Part shown: piece after piece, positions 42,495 to 51,241 of the stretch
Numbering within the stretch: the first letter of the stretch is position 1
Layout: every line of letters begins with the position of its first letter
Notes under the pieces: model-generated
What the model saw: the letters and a program-made list of their open reading frames with translations, nothing else
The model's database searches: none
What the model was told of the DNA's origin: nothing
Assembly: GCA_902489775.1 (NCBI GenBank)
Contig: CABUBH010000003.1
Coordinates: forward strand, 14,704-78,703
Direction of reading: 5' to 3'
Length of the DNA: 64,000 nucleotides
Source of the DNA: an uncultured Collinsella sp.
Lineage (GTDB): Bacteria > Actinomycetota > Coriobacteriia > Coriobacteriales > Coriobacteriaceae
Position numbers and translations under genes: made by a program

Positions 42495-43436
42495 ATGTCA
42501 GAATTCATTAGGCCTCAGGTTCAGGTCGAAGAGATCAACGAGACGTCTGCTCGTGTCTCCGTCGAGCCGCTCGAGCGTGGTTACGGCGATACGCTGGGTA
42601 ACTCCCTTCGTCGCGTTCTTCTGTCCTCGCTCGAGGGTGCCGCCGTCGAGGCTATTCAGATCGATGGTGCGCAGCACGAGTTCATGACCATCCCTAACAT
42701 GGTCGAGGATGTCACCGACATCGTCCTGAATGTCAAGGGTCTTGTCTTCAGGGCTCTCGGCACGACCGACGAGGCGACCGCCACCATCTCGGTTGACGGC
42801 CCCTGCGAGGTCACCGGTGCGGACTTCTTTATTCCGTCCGAGTTTGAGCTGGTCAACCCCGAGCAGCACATCGCTACGCTCACCGAGGGTGGCCATCTCA
42901 CCATGAGCATGCGCATCGGCTATGGCCGCGGCTATGTTTCTGGCGAGGCCAACAAGCGTGACAACGATCCCATCGGTGTGATCCACGTCGACTCGCTGTA
43001 CTCGCCGGTTTCCCGTTGCGCCAAGCTCGTTGAGGCTTGCCGTGTCGGTCAGCACACCGACTACGACCGCCTTGTCCTCGAGATCGAGACCAACGGCTCC
43101 ATCGCCCCGCGCGACGCCGTGGTCCAGGCTGCCAATATCATCAACCAGCATATGGCCGCCTTTATGAACCTTGCCGAGACCCCCGAGGTCGAGGAGGAGG
43201 CTTCGATCTTCGCTCCCGAGGTCACCAACGACAACGCCGAGCTGGACAAGCAGATCGAGGATCTGGACCTTTCCGTCCGTTCCTACAACTGCCTTAAGCG
43301 CGCCAGCATTCACTCGGTCCGTCAGCTCGTTGAGTTCTCGGAGAACGATCTGCTCAACATCCGTAACTTCGGTGTTAAGTCGATCGAGGAAGTGAAGGAC
43401 AAGCTTGAGTCCATGGGCCTGAGCCTGAAGGCTTAA
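42495..43436 (+). CDS. rpoA: RNA polymerase alpha subunit
   Basis: 313 aa, GGAGG upstream. The N-terminal dimerisation domain (1 to about 230) includes EPLERGYGDTLGNSLRRVLL; an acidic linker follows; the C-terminal domain (about 245-313) has the LDLSVRSYNCLKRASI and SIEEVKDKLESMGL helices that contact UP elements and activators. Confidence 0.98.
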   Translation: MSEFIRPQVQVEEINETSARVSVEPLERGYGDTLGNSLRRVLLSSLEGAAVEAIQIDGAQHEFMTIPNMVEDVTDIVLNVKGLVFRALGTTDEATATISVDGPCEVTGADFFIPSEFELVNPEQHIATLTEGGHLTMSMRIGYGRGYVSGEANKRDNDPIGVIHVDSLYSPVSRCAKLVEACRVGQHTDYDRLVLEIETNGSIAPRDAVVQAANIINQHMAAFMNLAETPEVEEEASIFAPEVTNDNAELDKQIEDLDLSVRSYNCLKRASIHSVRQLVEFSENDLLNIRNFGVKSIEEVKDKLESMGLSLKA

Positions 43437-43466
43437 TGCTTCGCATATTTGAGGAGAAACTAGACC

Positions 43467-43934
43467 ATGCGTCACAACGTTAAGAAGGGCCTGAAGCTCG
43501 GCACCGATGCGAGCCACACCAAGGCCATGAAGAAGAGCCTTGCTAAGGCCCTCTTCGAGAACGACCGCATCAAGACCACCGAGACCCGCGCTAAGGCGCT
43601 GCGTTCGGTCGTCGACCCGATCATCACTTGGGCCAAGAAGGGCGACCTGCACTCTCGTCGTCTGGCTATCGCCAAGCTCGGCGATAAGCAGCTCGTTGCC
43701 GAGATTTTCGACAAGGCTGCTCAGGGCATGTGGCAGGACCGCAACGGCGGTTACACCCGCATCATGAAGCTCGGCAACCGTAAGGGCGACAACGCTCCCA
43801 TCGTTATCATGGAGCTCGTCACCGAGCCTTGCACGCCTAAGGCCAAGAAGGCTGCTCCGGCCCCCAAGAAGGCCGCTGCTCCCAAGAAGGTCGAGGCTGT
43901 CGAGGAGACTGCTGCCGAGGAGAGCGCTGAGTAG
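43467..43934 (+). CDS. rplQ: 50S ribosomal protein L17 with Ala/Lys/Glu tail
   Basis: 155 aa, GAGGAG upstream. MRHNVKKGLKLGTDASHTKA and the FENDRIKTTETRAKALR block are typical. About 35 extra C-terminal residues of low complexity (KAAPAPKKAAAPKKVEAVEE) extend the usual ~120-aa protein, as in other Actinomycetota. Last ribosomal gene before a terminator. Confidence 0.97.
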   Translation: MRHNVKKGLKLGTDASHTKAMKKSLAKALFENDRIKTTETRAKALRSVVDPIITWAKKGDLHSRRLAIAKLGDKQLVAEIFDKAAQGMWQDRNGGYTRIMKLGNRKGDNAPIVIMELVTEPCTPKAKKAAPAPKKAAAPKKVEAVEETAAEESAE

Positions 43935-43960
43935 ACATTCCGTCTGCATAGGCTATATTC

Positions 43961-43991
43961 GAGGGGTACGTTCGCGTACCCCTCTTTTTTT
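43961..43991 (+). terminator. Terminator of the spc/alpha operon
   Basis: GAGGGGTACG and CGTACCCCTC pair perfectly around a short TTCG-type loop, followed by TTTTTTT. Confidence 0.95.
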
Positions 43992-44026
43992 GTCGCGATA
44001 CCGTTGCTTGTTTGTTGGGAGCGCCC

Positions 44027-44851
44027 ATGACTGCGCCGTCTGATTTCAATTCGATTTCCGAGCTTGACGCCACACTCGTATTTCGCGTGGCCTATGATGG
44101 CTCGTCGTATAGCGGATTTGCCGAGCAGCCGGGACAGACGACGGTTGCGGGTGAGCTACGTCGAGCCATTGAGACGCTGCTTCGCCGCCCGATCGATCTG
44201 ACGTGCGCGGGGCGTACCGATGCCGGCGTGCATGCCGTGGCTCAGTATATCAGCGTGCCCGTAACGGACGCTGAGCTCGCTTGTACGCGCCGTAGGTGGC
44301 TGCGGGCTATGGATGCCCTGCTGCCCAAAGATATCGCCATAAACGAGGTCTACAAGGCCCGTAAAGGCTTTTCTGCGCGTTTTGACGCGCATTCCCGTAC
44401 GTATACATACCGTATTGCCGATCGCGATGCGCGCCCCGTGCTGTCCCGCGGCGCCGTGTGGTGGCATCGCTATCCCTTGGATGTTGAGGCTATGTCTGCT
44501 GCCTGCCCCGCGCTGCTGGGCGAGCAGGACTTTAAAAGCTTTTGCAAGGTTGCCTCGGCCGTTGGCAAGCCCACGCATCGCTGCGTGATGCGTGCCGAAT
44601 TTGGCCATGAGGTTGCGTTTGGCGAGGACATCCTGACGTTTACCATCGAGGGCAATGCGTTTCTGCATTCGATGGTCCGTACGATCGTGGGCACGCTTGT
44701 CGAGATTGGCATGCATCGCCGTGAACCCGAGTGGATGCGCGAGGTTATCGATGCTTGCGACCGTACCGCTGCGGGCCCCACGGCTCCTGCCTGCGGCCTT
44801 ACGTTTATGGGCGTGGATTACGATCCCGCCGAGCTTGTCGTGCTCGACTAG
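44027..44851 (+). CDS. truA: tRNA pseudouridine(38-40) synthase TruA
   Basis: 274 aa from ATG 44027, GGGAG upstream. Catalytic Asp in CAGRTDAGVHA near residue 65; RVAYDGSSYSGFAEQPG at the N-terminus; SRTYTYRIADR and SFCKVASA further on. Modifies anticodon-loop uridines. Commonly follows rplQ. Confidence 0.96.
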   Translation: MTAPSDFNSISELDATLVFRVAYDGSSYSGFAEQPGQTTVAGELRRAIETLLRRPIDLTCAGRTDAGVHAVAQYISVPVTDAELACTRRRWLRAMDALLPKDIAINEVYKARKGFSARFDAHSRTYTYRIADRDARPVLSRGAVWWHRYPLDVEAMSAACPALLGEQDFKSFCKVASAVGKPTHRCVMRAEFGHEVAFGEDILTFTIEGNAFLHSMVRTIVGTLVEIGMHRREPEWMREVIDACDRTAAGPTAPACGLTFMGVDYDPAELVVLD

Positions 44852-45012
44852 GGGAGGGCTCGACGTGTCGTGCGTCGACACCTGTCATCTGTGGGCTGCG
44901 CGTGTGCAACATCTGTTCTTGGCGTGCAATGCAACCGGTGTCTCATTGCTTTTATTGCCGGGGTGTACCATGAACCACGGTTTGATTCATTGCTGTCGAG
45001 AGGACGGATAAT

Positions 45013-46053
45013 TTGGTTCGACGTGGCTCGCATCCGCGACTTTCGGTGATCCTTGTGGTAGAAGGTTCGCCCAGCTATGCGATGCGTGCGCTCGAGAGTA
45101 TCCAGAACCAAGACCTCTATGATTTGCAGATTGTCGTTGTCTGCCGCGATGCTGCGCCCGGTGTGCGCCATTCGCTTCAAGTTGCTGCCGACAGGGACAT
45201 CCATATTGATTTGATTGACGTCGAGGACGCGAAGCGCGGCGCTTGTCTTCGTGCCGGTTTTGATGCCTCGCGCGGCTCTCAAATCATCGCCATGAACGCC
45301 GATGAGTGGTTTGCTCCGCAGGCCCTTTCCAAGATGGTCGATATCGCGTGCGATACTGCGGCAGACATTGTGCTCCCCTCGGTGTCGCTCGATCGATACG
45401 ATGCGCATCGCGAGCGTCATTCGCGCGTCTTGGATGCTGCCTCTATTGCCATAGAAGACGAGTCTTCTATGGTGACTGGGCTGCCTCAGTTGATTTTAGG
45501 CGGCCTGGTTGTTCAAACCTCTGGCGTGATGTTCAGCCGGTCGCTGTTTGAGGCATGCCTTTTGTGCGATAAGACGTTTCGCACAGTTGGGTTTATGGCG
45601 TGCGCACTCTCGCAGGCGCAGCGCGTCTCCGGATGCGGCGATGCTTGTTTCCACGCGGTGGCACCTAAGCTTACAGATGCCTTTGATCCCACCATGTATG
45701 CCAGGACATCCGATGACACTCGAGCGCTCGACGAGCTTGCGGACTCACTCTCGGAAGCAGATAGCGGTGGTCGGCTCAAGCTGGCAAGCCAAAAGTTCTA
45801 CTTTGCCGGACTGGTCGCCTGCATCGAGAATTTGTGTCTGAGCCCGCATGGAGTGTCGTCAATCGAGCGTTCCACCCGCATGCGTGATATGCTCGAGGCG
45901 CCTCGAACCCGTCAGATGGTCGCCGCGCTCAAGGATAACCATCGGGGACTCGGTCTGTTGTTTGGGCCGATCGCCAGCGCCAAGCCCGCGCGCTGCGTGA
46001 TGTGTACGCATCTGGCAGCTTTTCTTAACCGGACGGGCGCAAAAACCGCCTAA
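45013..46053 (+). CDS. GT2-like glycosyltransferase domain protein
   Basis: 346 aa from TTG 45013 with GAGAGGAC upstream. LSVILVVEGSPSYAMRALESIQNQDLYDLQIVVV is the start of a GT-A fold; a DADxWF-like ALNADEW motif occurs (here AMNADEWFAPQAL) in place of the canonical DxD. The C-terminal half is unlike characterised enzymes. It may be a degenerate or specialised family 2 glycosyltransferase acting on cell-envelope glycans. No sugar-biosynthesis genes are nearby. Confidence 0.7.
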   Translation: MVRRGSHPRLSVILVVEGSPSYAMRALESIQNQDLYDLQIVVVCRDAAPGVRHSLQVAADRDIHIDLIDVEDAKRGACLRAGFDASRGSQIIAMNADEWFAPQALSKMVDIACDTAADIVLPSVSLDRYDAHRERHSRVLDAASIAIEDESSMVTGLPQLILGGLVVQTSGVMFSRSLFEACLLCDKTFRTVGFMACALSQAQRVSGCGDACFHAVAPKLTDAFDPTMYARTSDDTRALDELADSLSEADSGGRLKLASQKFYFAGLVACIENLCLSPHGVSSIERSTRMRDMLEAPRTRQMVAALKDNHRGLGLLFGPIASAKPARCVMCTHLAAFLNRTGAKTA

Positions 46054-46059
46054 ACGGCT

Positions 46060-46097
46060 CATTTCGAAACAAATTTGCATAGAATTGTTTCGAAATG
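46060..46097. promoter_or_regulatory. Palindrome between GT2-like gene and argR
   Basis: CATTTCGAAACAA (46060-46072) and TTGTTTCGAAATG (46085-46097) are exact 13-bp inverses separated by 12 bp. There is no T-run. It may be an operator in the argR promoter region or a terminator-like hairpin for the preceding gene. Confidence 0.6.
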
Positions 46098-46185
46098 CGT
46101 TCTTATACACAAAAGCCTTCAAATAGCGTTAAACTATTCAATCACTGATTGATTGTCTCCGCCATCTTTTGGAGAGAGGGTTTGT

Positions 46186-46623
46186 ATGGCTAAAAAACGC
46201 AATGGGCGCCAGGATGCCATTAGAGATATTGTGCGCAATAAGGACGTCCGCACGCAGCGCGTGCTGGTCGATGAGCTCCGCGCTATGGGCTTTGATTGCA
46301 CGCAGGCGACTGTCTCTCGCGATATTGCCGATATGGGGCTGCGTAAGCTCCCTGAGGGCATCTATGTTCTGGCAGAGGACCTGCACCTGCAGCGTATGGT
46401 TTCCGAGCTCGTAACGGGCGTTCTGCGCACCGATAATCTGGTTATGATCAAGGCTCAGCCTGGTACGGCTTCCGGCATCGCCGCCGCTGTTGATGCGGCA
46501 GAGCTGCCCGATGTGCTTGGCTCGCTTGCCGGCAACGATACGATTTTGGTTATTGCCCAGACGGCCGAGGACGGCGAGCGTCTTGAGGCGCTGATCAATA
46601 AGCTGAGCAATTCTCGCAAGTAG
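46186..46623 (+). CDS. argR: Arginine repressor ArgR
   Basis: 145 aa from ATG 46186 (GGAGAGAGG upstream). N-terminal winged helix RQDAIRDIVRNKDVRTQRVL and CTQATVSRDIADMGLRKLP; C-terminal hexamerisation/arginine-binding domain with AQPGTASGIAAAVDA and LAGNDTILVIAQ. Represses arginine biosynthesis and can activate catabolism. No arg genes lie within this window; the carbamoyltransferase YgeW is the only metabolic neighbour of note. Confidence 0.95.
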   Translation: MAKKRNGRQDAIRDIVRNKDVRTQRVLVDELRAMGFDCTQATVSRDIADMGLRKLPEGIYVLAEDLHLQRMVSELVTGVLRTDNLVMIKAQPGTASGIAAAVDAAELPDVLGSLAGNDTILVIAQTAEDGERLEALINKLSNSRK

Positions 46624-46674
46624 GCGTGCGGGTCGTGCGCTCGGCACTGTACGCGCTGACATAGTGGCTTGTAA

Positions 46675-46706
46675 GGGGTATCGACGTTGGTCGGTACCCC
46701 CTTTTT
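46675..46706 (+). terminator. Terminator of argR
   Basis: GGGGTA-CGAC and GTCG-TACCCCC form the stem, with TTTTTG following. Confidence 0.88.
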
Positions 46707-46752
46707 GTCTGCCGGTATAAAGATCGCCCATCAGGTCGCTTTAAACTAAAAA

Positions 46753-46787
46753 GGCCCCCGAGCAGTTTAATAAGCTGCTCGGGGGCC
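46753..46787 (-). terminator. Terminator of the penicillin-binding protein gene
   Basis: GGCCCCCGAGCAG and CTGCTCGGGGGCC form a perfect 13-bp stem with a 9-nt loop; on the minus strand TTTTTAGTTT follows. One of the strongest hairpins in the window. Confidence 0.93.
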
Positions 46788-46812
46788 TTGTTGCTAATGG
46801 CCGGATGAATTT

Positions 46813-49011
46813 CTAGCCAACAGTATCGTCAGGCGTGGGCGAGGGGTCGGGAGTGGGCGTAGGCGTGGGCGTAGGCGTGCCGCCATCGCCGCCGGTCGAG
46901 CCGCCAGTTGAGCCACCGGTCGAGCCGCCCGTCGTGCCGGTGCCGCCGGTGGTGTCGCCGCCCGTGGTCTCGGTGGTCGTGGTCGTCGTGGTAGTCGTTG
47001 TGGTGGTTTCCTCTTCGTCCTCGTTCTCGTCCTTGTCGTCGTTCTCCGTCTTCTTGGTGTTGTTGGTGCCGTAGAACTTCCAGACGCTGTTGTTCTTGTA
47101 CGTAGGCGCCGTTCCGGTCGCAAACTCTTCGCGCTCGGTGCCGGCGAGGACGGTGTTCATAAACCGCTTAAAGACGGGCAGGTTGGTGCTGTCGCCCAGC
47201 AAGTCCGTGCCGTACTTTTGGATGGGGATCTCGCCTGCGGAATAACCGGTCCACAGGGCGCACGCTAGCTGCGGGGTGTAGCCGCAGAACCACAGGTTGG
47301 TGGTGTTGTCGGTGGTGCCCGTCTTGCCGGCATAGGGCTGATTGACGCTCAGGGCGCCGGCAGCACCCGTGCCGCTGCCCTGCATGACGCCGGACAGGAC
47401 ATCGGTGACCGCGGCGGCCTCGCCCTCGGTCAGCACCTGCTGAGGGTTATCGGTGTGCTGGTACAGGACCGAGCCGGTACGCGAGTCGATCTCGGTAATG
47501 GCGATCGGCTGGCGGTATTTGCCGCCGTTGGCAAACGTCGCGTAGGCGGACGCCATCTCGAGCGGAGAGATCGAGCCGGTACCGAGCGTCATGACGGGAA
47601 CATCCTCGATATTGTCCTTAGAAGGATCGATACCGAGTTTTTTGACGAGCGAGATGATCTTGCTGTTGCCGACGGCCTCGGCCACCTGGATATAGCCGGT
47701 GTTGGAGGAATATGCCGTCGCCTGCTTGAGCGTGATGTTGCCATAGCTCTGGTTGGCGTAGTTTTGGACCTCGGTCGTGGTGCCCTTAGCCTTGAGCGGC
47801 GAGTTGCAGTTAAGGGTGACGTTGGGATTCATGCCGTTTTGGATGGCGGTGGCGAGCGTAAAGGCCTTAAAGGTGGAACCGACGGGGCGCTTGGCCGTAG
47901 CGTGGTTCACGTGGTTCTCGTCGGCGTTGTAGTCGTAGCCGCCCACCATGCACTTGATGTAGCCGGTCTTGGGGTCGACGACGACCATGCCCATGTCCAG
48001 GCCGTCGAGCGAGAGTGTGTCCAGCTGCTCGCGTACGGCGTTCTCCGCCACCTGCTGCATCGTGGGATCGATGGTGGTCTTGACGGTCAGGCCGCCCTTA
48101 AAGAGCACGTCGGTCGAGAACTCCTGCTCCAGCAGCTGCTTCACATAGGAGACAAAATAGGGCTGCGAGTACACGTCGACGCCGCTGCCCGAAATCTCGG
48201 TCACGTTAAGGGTGATGGGCTCGGCCTGTGCGGCATCGTGCTCTTCCTGCGTGATGTGGCCCAGGCGCAGCATGTTGTCGAGGACCTTGTTGCGACGGGA
48301 CAGCGCCAGGTCGGGATTGACCGTGGGATCGTACTGCGAAGGCGAGTTGGGAAGGCCGATCAGCAGCGCGGCCTCGCTCAGGGTGAGGTCGGCGGCGCTC
48401 TTGGACAGATAGGTCTCGGCCGCGGCCTCGATGCCGTAGGCGCCGTGGCCGTAATAGATGGTGTTGAGGTACATCATGAGGATCTCGTCTTTGGAGTACA
48501 TGTCCTCCATCTTGATGGCGATGTAGGCCTCGCGTACCTTACGCTCGATGGTCGAGTCGAACTGCTCCTCCTGCAGAATGGTGTTGCGCACCAGCTGTTG
48601 GGTGATGGTCGAGGCGCCCTCGTGGCCGCCGCCGAGGGTTGCCACCGCGGCACGCGCGATACCCCACAGGTCGATGCCGCCGTGCTCGTAGAAGCGCTCG
48701 TCCTCGACGTCGACGGTGCCCTGCAGCACGTACGGGGAAACCTGGTCCTTGGTGATGGACTTGCGGTTTTGCGTGTAGAAGCTTGCGATCTTGTTGCCGT
48801 TGCAGTCGACGATCTCGGTGGGCTCGCTCACCAGATAGGCGTTGGCGTCGGTGTAGTCGGGCAGATCGGACAGCCAGCGGTTGACGTTGCCGACCATGCC
48901 GATGCCAAACGCTACGCCTGCAATCAGCAGAAAGCCCAAAAACGAGAGCAGGATCATGGGCAGGGCATGCGTCTTTGAACGGCTGCGTCCCTGTCGTTGG
49001 CGAGGACCCAT
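46813..49011 (-). CDS. Class A penicillin-binding protein (transglycosylase/transpeptidase)
   Basis: 732 aa from ATG 49011 (GGAGG upstream; the open frame reaches 49134 without a ribosome site). Short cytoplasmic tail, TM anchor 17-40, GT51 domain with catalytic Glu103 in VEDERFYEHGGID and the STITQQLVRNTIL motif, then the transpeptidase with Ser379 (GSTFKAF), SSNTG and KTGTTDNT. The end is a Glu/Thr/Gly/Pro low-complexity tail (ten or more Thr in a row, then TGGST and TPTP repeats) of about 100 residues, probably spanning or exposed on the wall. Synthesises and cross-links peptidoglycan. Confidence 0.96.
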   Translation of the reverse strand: MGPRQRQGRSRSKTHALPMILLSFLGFLLIAGVAFGIGMVGNVNRWLSDLPDYTDANAYLVSEPTEIVDCNGNKIASFYTQNRKSITKDQVSPYVLQGTVDVEDERFYEHGGIDLWGIARAAVATLGGGHEGASTITQQLVRNTILQEEQFDSTIERKVREAYIAIKMEDMYSKDEILMMYLNTIYYGHGAYGIEAAAETYLSKSAADLTLSEAALLIGLPNSPSQYDPTVNPDLALSRRNKVLDNMLRLGHITQEEHDAAQAEPITLNVTEISGSGVDVYSQPYFVSYVKQLLEQEFSTDVLFKGGLTVKTTIDPTMQQVAENAVREQLDTLSLDGLDMGMVVVDPKTGYIKCMVGGYDYNADENHVNHATAKRPVGSTFKAFTLATAIQNGMNPNVTLNCNSPLKAKGTTTEVQNYANQSYGNITLKQATAYSSNTGYIQVAEAVGNSKIISLVKKLGIDPSKDNIEDVPVMTLGTGSISPLEMASAYATFANGGKYRQPIAITEIDSRTGSVLYQHTDNPQQVLTEGEAAAVTDVLSGVMQGSGTGAAGALSVNQPYAGKTGTTDNTTNLWFCGYTPQLACALWTGYSAGEIPIQKYGTDLLGDSTNLPVFKRFMNTVLAGTEREEFATGTAPTYKNNSVWKFYGTNNTKKTENDDKDENEDEEETTTTTTTTTTTTETTGGDTTGGTGTTGGSTGGSTGGSTGGDGGTPTPTPTPTPDPSPTPDDTVG

Positions 49012-49173
49012 ATATTGACCTCCAGGTATGTCGCGCCGGACGGCGGATGTGCCGTCGGGGCAGGATGGACATAAGTTATTACACGATAAACCAAACGGGG
49101 CGCGCGAGGCCTCGTGTATGCTGGAAGACGGCATTTTTCAGAGTGAATGCATACCTTGGTAAGGAGTTTGCCG

Positions 49174-51144
49174 ATGGCGATTCGGGCGATGGGGCCGAAC
49201 GGACAATGTATGAATGGGTCGGGGGTCGCTGGGGCGGCGCTGCCCGAACTGCTGGCGCCGGCGGGCGGACTCGACCAGATGCTCGCGGCTGTTGCGGCGG
49301 GCGCCGATGCCATCTATGCGGGTCTGGGCGGTTATAACGCACGCGTGAGCGCTCACGGCTTTACGGATGACGAGTTTGCGCGCGGCTGCGCCGTGGCGCA
49401 TGCCCATGGCGTGCGTGTGTACGTGACGCTCAATGTTTTTGTGTTCGACGACGAGTTGGCAGACGCGGTGGCGCTGGGAGCGCACGCGTATGCGTTGGGT
49501 GCCGATGCCTTGATCGTGGCGGATGCCGGGCTGGCTTGCGCGTTGCGCGCGGCGATTCCCGGGGTCGAGATTCACCTGTCCACGCAGGCGGGCGTCCATA
49601 GCGAGGGCGCCGTGCGACTGGCTGCCGACGAGTTGGGAGTCGAGCGCGTGACGACGGCACGCGAGCTGACGGTCGACGAGATTGCCGCGCTGTGCGCCAC
49701 GGCCGTGCCGATTGAGGTTTTCTGCCACGGTGCCATTTGCATCGGTTACTCGGGCGCCTGTGAGTTCTCGGCACTGCGGCGCGCTCGCTCGGCGATGCGC
49801 GGTGACTGCACACAGCCGTGCCGTCTGGCATATGACTTGGTGGACGAGGCGGGGGAGAGCGTTGTTTCCGTTGAGGGCGACCGCCTGCTGTGCCCACGTG
49901 ACTATCTGGGCATTGCACACCTGCCCGAGCTTGTTGCCGCCGGCGTGGCGTCGCTCAAGATCGAGGGGCGCATGAAGAATCCCGACTATGTGTTCAACGT
50001 AGTGCGGGTGTGGCGCCGGGCGCTCGATATGGTGCGCGACGGCGCGTGGGAGCCCGATATCGTGGCGGAGCTTGAGCGTGAGCTGGGTAGGTCGTTCAAC
50101 CGTGGGTTCACCGATGCGTATCTGCGGGGGAGATCGGGTGCCGAGCTCATGAGCTTTGAGCGCGCAATTAACCAAGGTGTCCGCGTGGGCCGCTTGGTGG
50201 CGGTGGGCTACGAAGAGGTGACCGTCGAGCTCGATGCCGCGGTAGCTGCGGGCGATACGCTCGAGATCCGGTTTTACCCGGGCGCCGACGCGCGGCCCGA
50301 CGTGCCCAAGCGCTGGCCTCAGGTGCCCTGTCCGGGGGACGCTGCGGCGGGGGAGTGCGTTGTCGTGCACTGCAAGCGCAAGGTGGACACGGGCTGCGAG
50401 GTCTATCTGATTCGCAGTGCCGGTGTGTTGGAGCAGACGGCGACGGCGTTGGAGCGCATGCGGGCCGAGGCGGACACTGCTGTACCTGTTGAGCACACTG
50501 TTGAGGTTCTGCCGTTTGAAGGCGGCACGGTGGATGACGATGCATCGACGGGGGAGCTGATGGAGTCGCCGGAGCAGGGGGTTCCCGCTCGCGTGGCTTT
50601 TGCCTGGCAGCTGATGGATACCGACCCGCATGACGAGCTCGATCTGTCCGATGCGACCGTGGTGCTCGACGAGGTCTGCCGCGTGGACGATGCCGAGCGG
50701 ACCCGGTCGCTAATGCGGCGTGCCGGGCGCGTGGTCTGTCGCAACCTGGGGCAGGTGGCGATGGCTCGTGAGCTGGGCGTGATGTTTGACGTGGCAGCGC
50801 CGGTGTTCTGCGCGAATCGTGCCACGCTTGCTTGGCTGCGCGGGCTTGGCGCGGGTTGCGTGCATCTGCCGGCTGAGCTTGTCGCCAACGACGCCGGGCG
50901 CGTTGCCGGCCTCGCCGATTGCCCCGGCGTCTTGGGTCCCGTCGATGCCGACCGCCCTGAGCTTATGGTGTGCGAGCACTGCCTGCTGACCGCCGAGGGT
51001 ACCTGTGCTACCGATGCAACGGGGCAGGTCCATTGCCGTGACTGCCAACGCCGTCGGCAGACGCGCTATCTAGTCGAGCGCGACGGCACGCGTCTGCCGG
51101 TCGCTGTCGACGCATGCGGCAGGACGAGGATTTTCCTGTCGTAG
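49174..51144 (+). CDS. U32 family peptidase/hydroxylase (second copy)
   Basis: 656 aa from ATG 49174 (AAGGAG 8 nt upstream; an in-frame ATG at 49147 lacks one). ELLAPAGGLDQMLAAVAAGADAIYAGLGGYNAR and EVFCHGAICIGYSGAC (181-196) plus CTQPCRLAYDL (212-222) are U32 hallmarks. After a middle domain the C-terminus has a Cys pattern VCEHCLLT...CATD...CRDC that may bind an Fe-S cluster or zinc. Related to RlhA/TrhP-type RNA hydroxylation proteins; function by inference. Paralogue of the gene at 1-2172. Confidence 0.9.
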   Translation: MAIRAMGPNGQCMNGSGVAGAALPELLAPAGGLDQMLAAVAAGADAIYAGLGGYNARVSAHGFTDDEFARGCAVAHAHGVRVYVTLNVFVFDDELADAVALGAHAYALGADALIVADAGLACALRAAIPGVEIHLSTQAGVHSEGAVRLAADELGVERVTTARELTVDEIAALCATAVPIEVFCHGAICIGYSGACEFSALRRARSAMRGDCTQPCRLAYDLVDEAGESVVSVEGDRLLCPRDYLGIAHLPELVAAGVASLKIEGRMKNPDYVFNVVRVWRRALDMVRDGAWEPDIVAELERELGRSFNRGFTDAYLRGRSGAELMSFERAINQGVRVGRLVAVGYEEVTVELDAAVAAGDTLEIRFYPGADARPDVPKRWPQVPCPGDAAAGECVVVHCKRKVDTGCEVYLIRSAGVLEQTATALERMRAEADTAVPVEHTVEVLPFEGGTVDDDASTGELMESPEQGVPARVAFAWQLMDTDPHDELDLSDATVVLDEVCRVDDAERTRSLMRRAGRVVCRNLGQVAMARELGVMFDVAAPVFCANRATLAWLRGLGAGCVHLPAELVANDAGRVAGLADCPGVLGPVDADRPELMVCEHCLLTAEGTCATDATGQVHCRDCQRRRQTRYLVERDGTRLPVAVDACGRTRIFLS

Positions 51145-51241
51145 GTGTTCGGCCGCGCTGTTTTGGTTATTATTAGTAGGTTTATGAACTTCGAGCACCG
51201 CCGTATCCGGTGAGGGTGCTATAGCAAAAGGAGGATACCCA

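Noticed and set aside
51145..51241. T-box leader before tyrS
   Set aside because: The leader is only 97 bp and lacks the T-box sequence and antiterminator structure.
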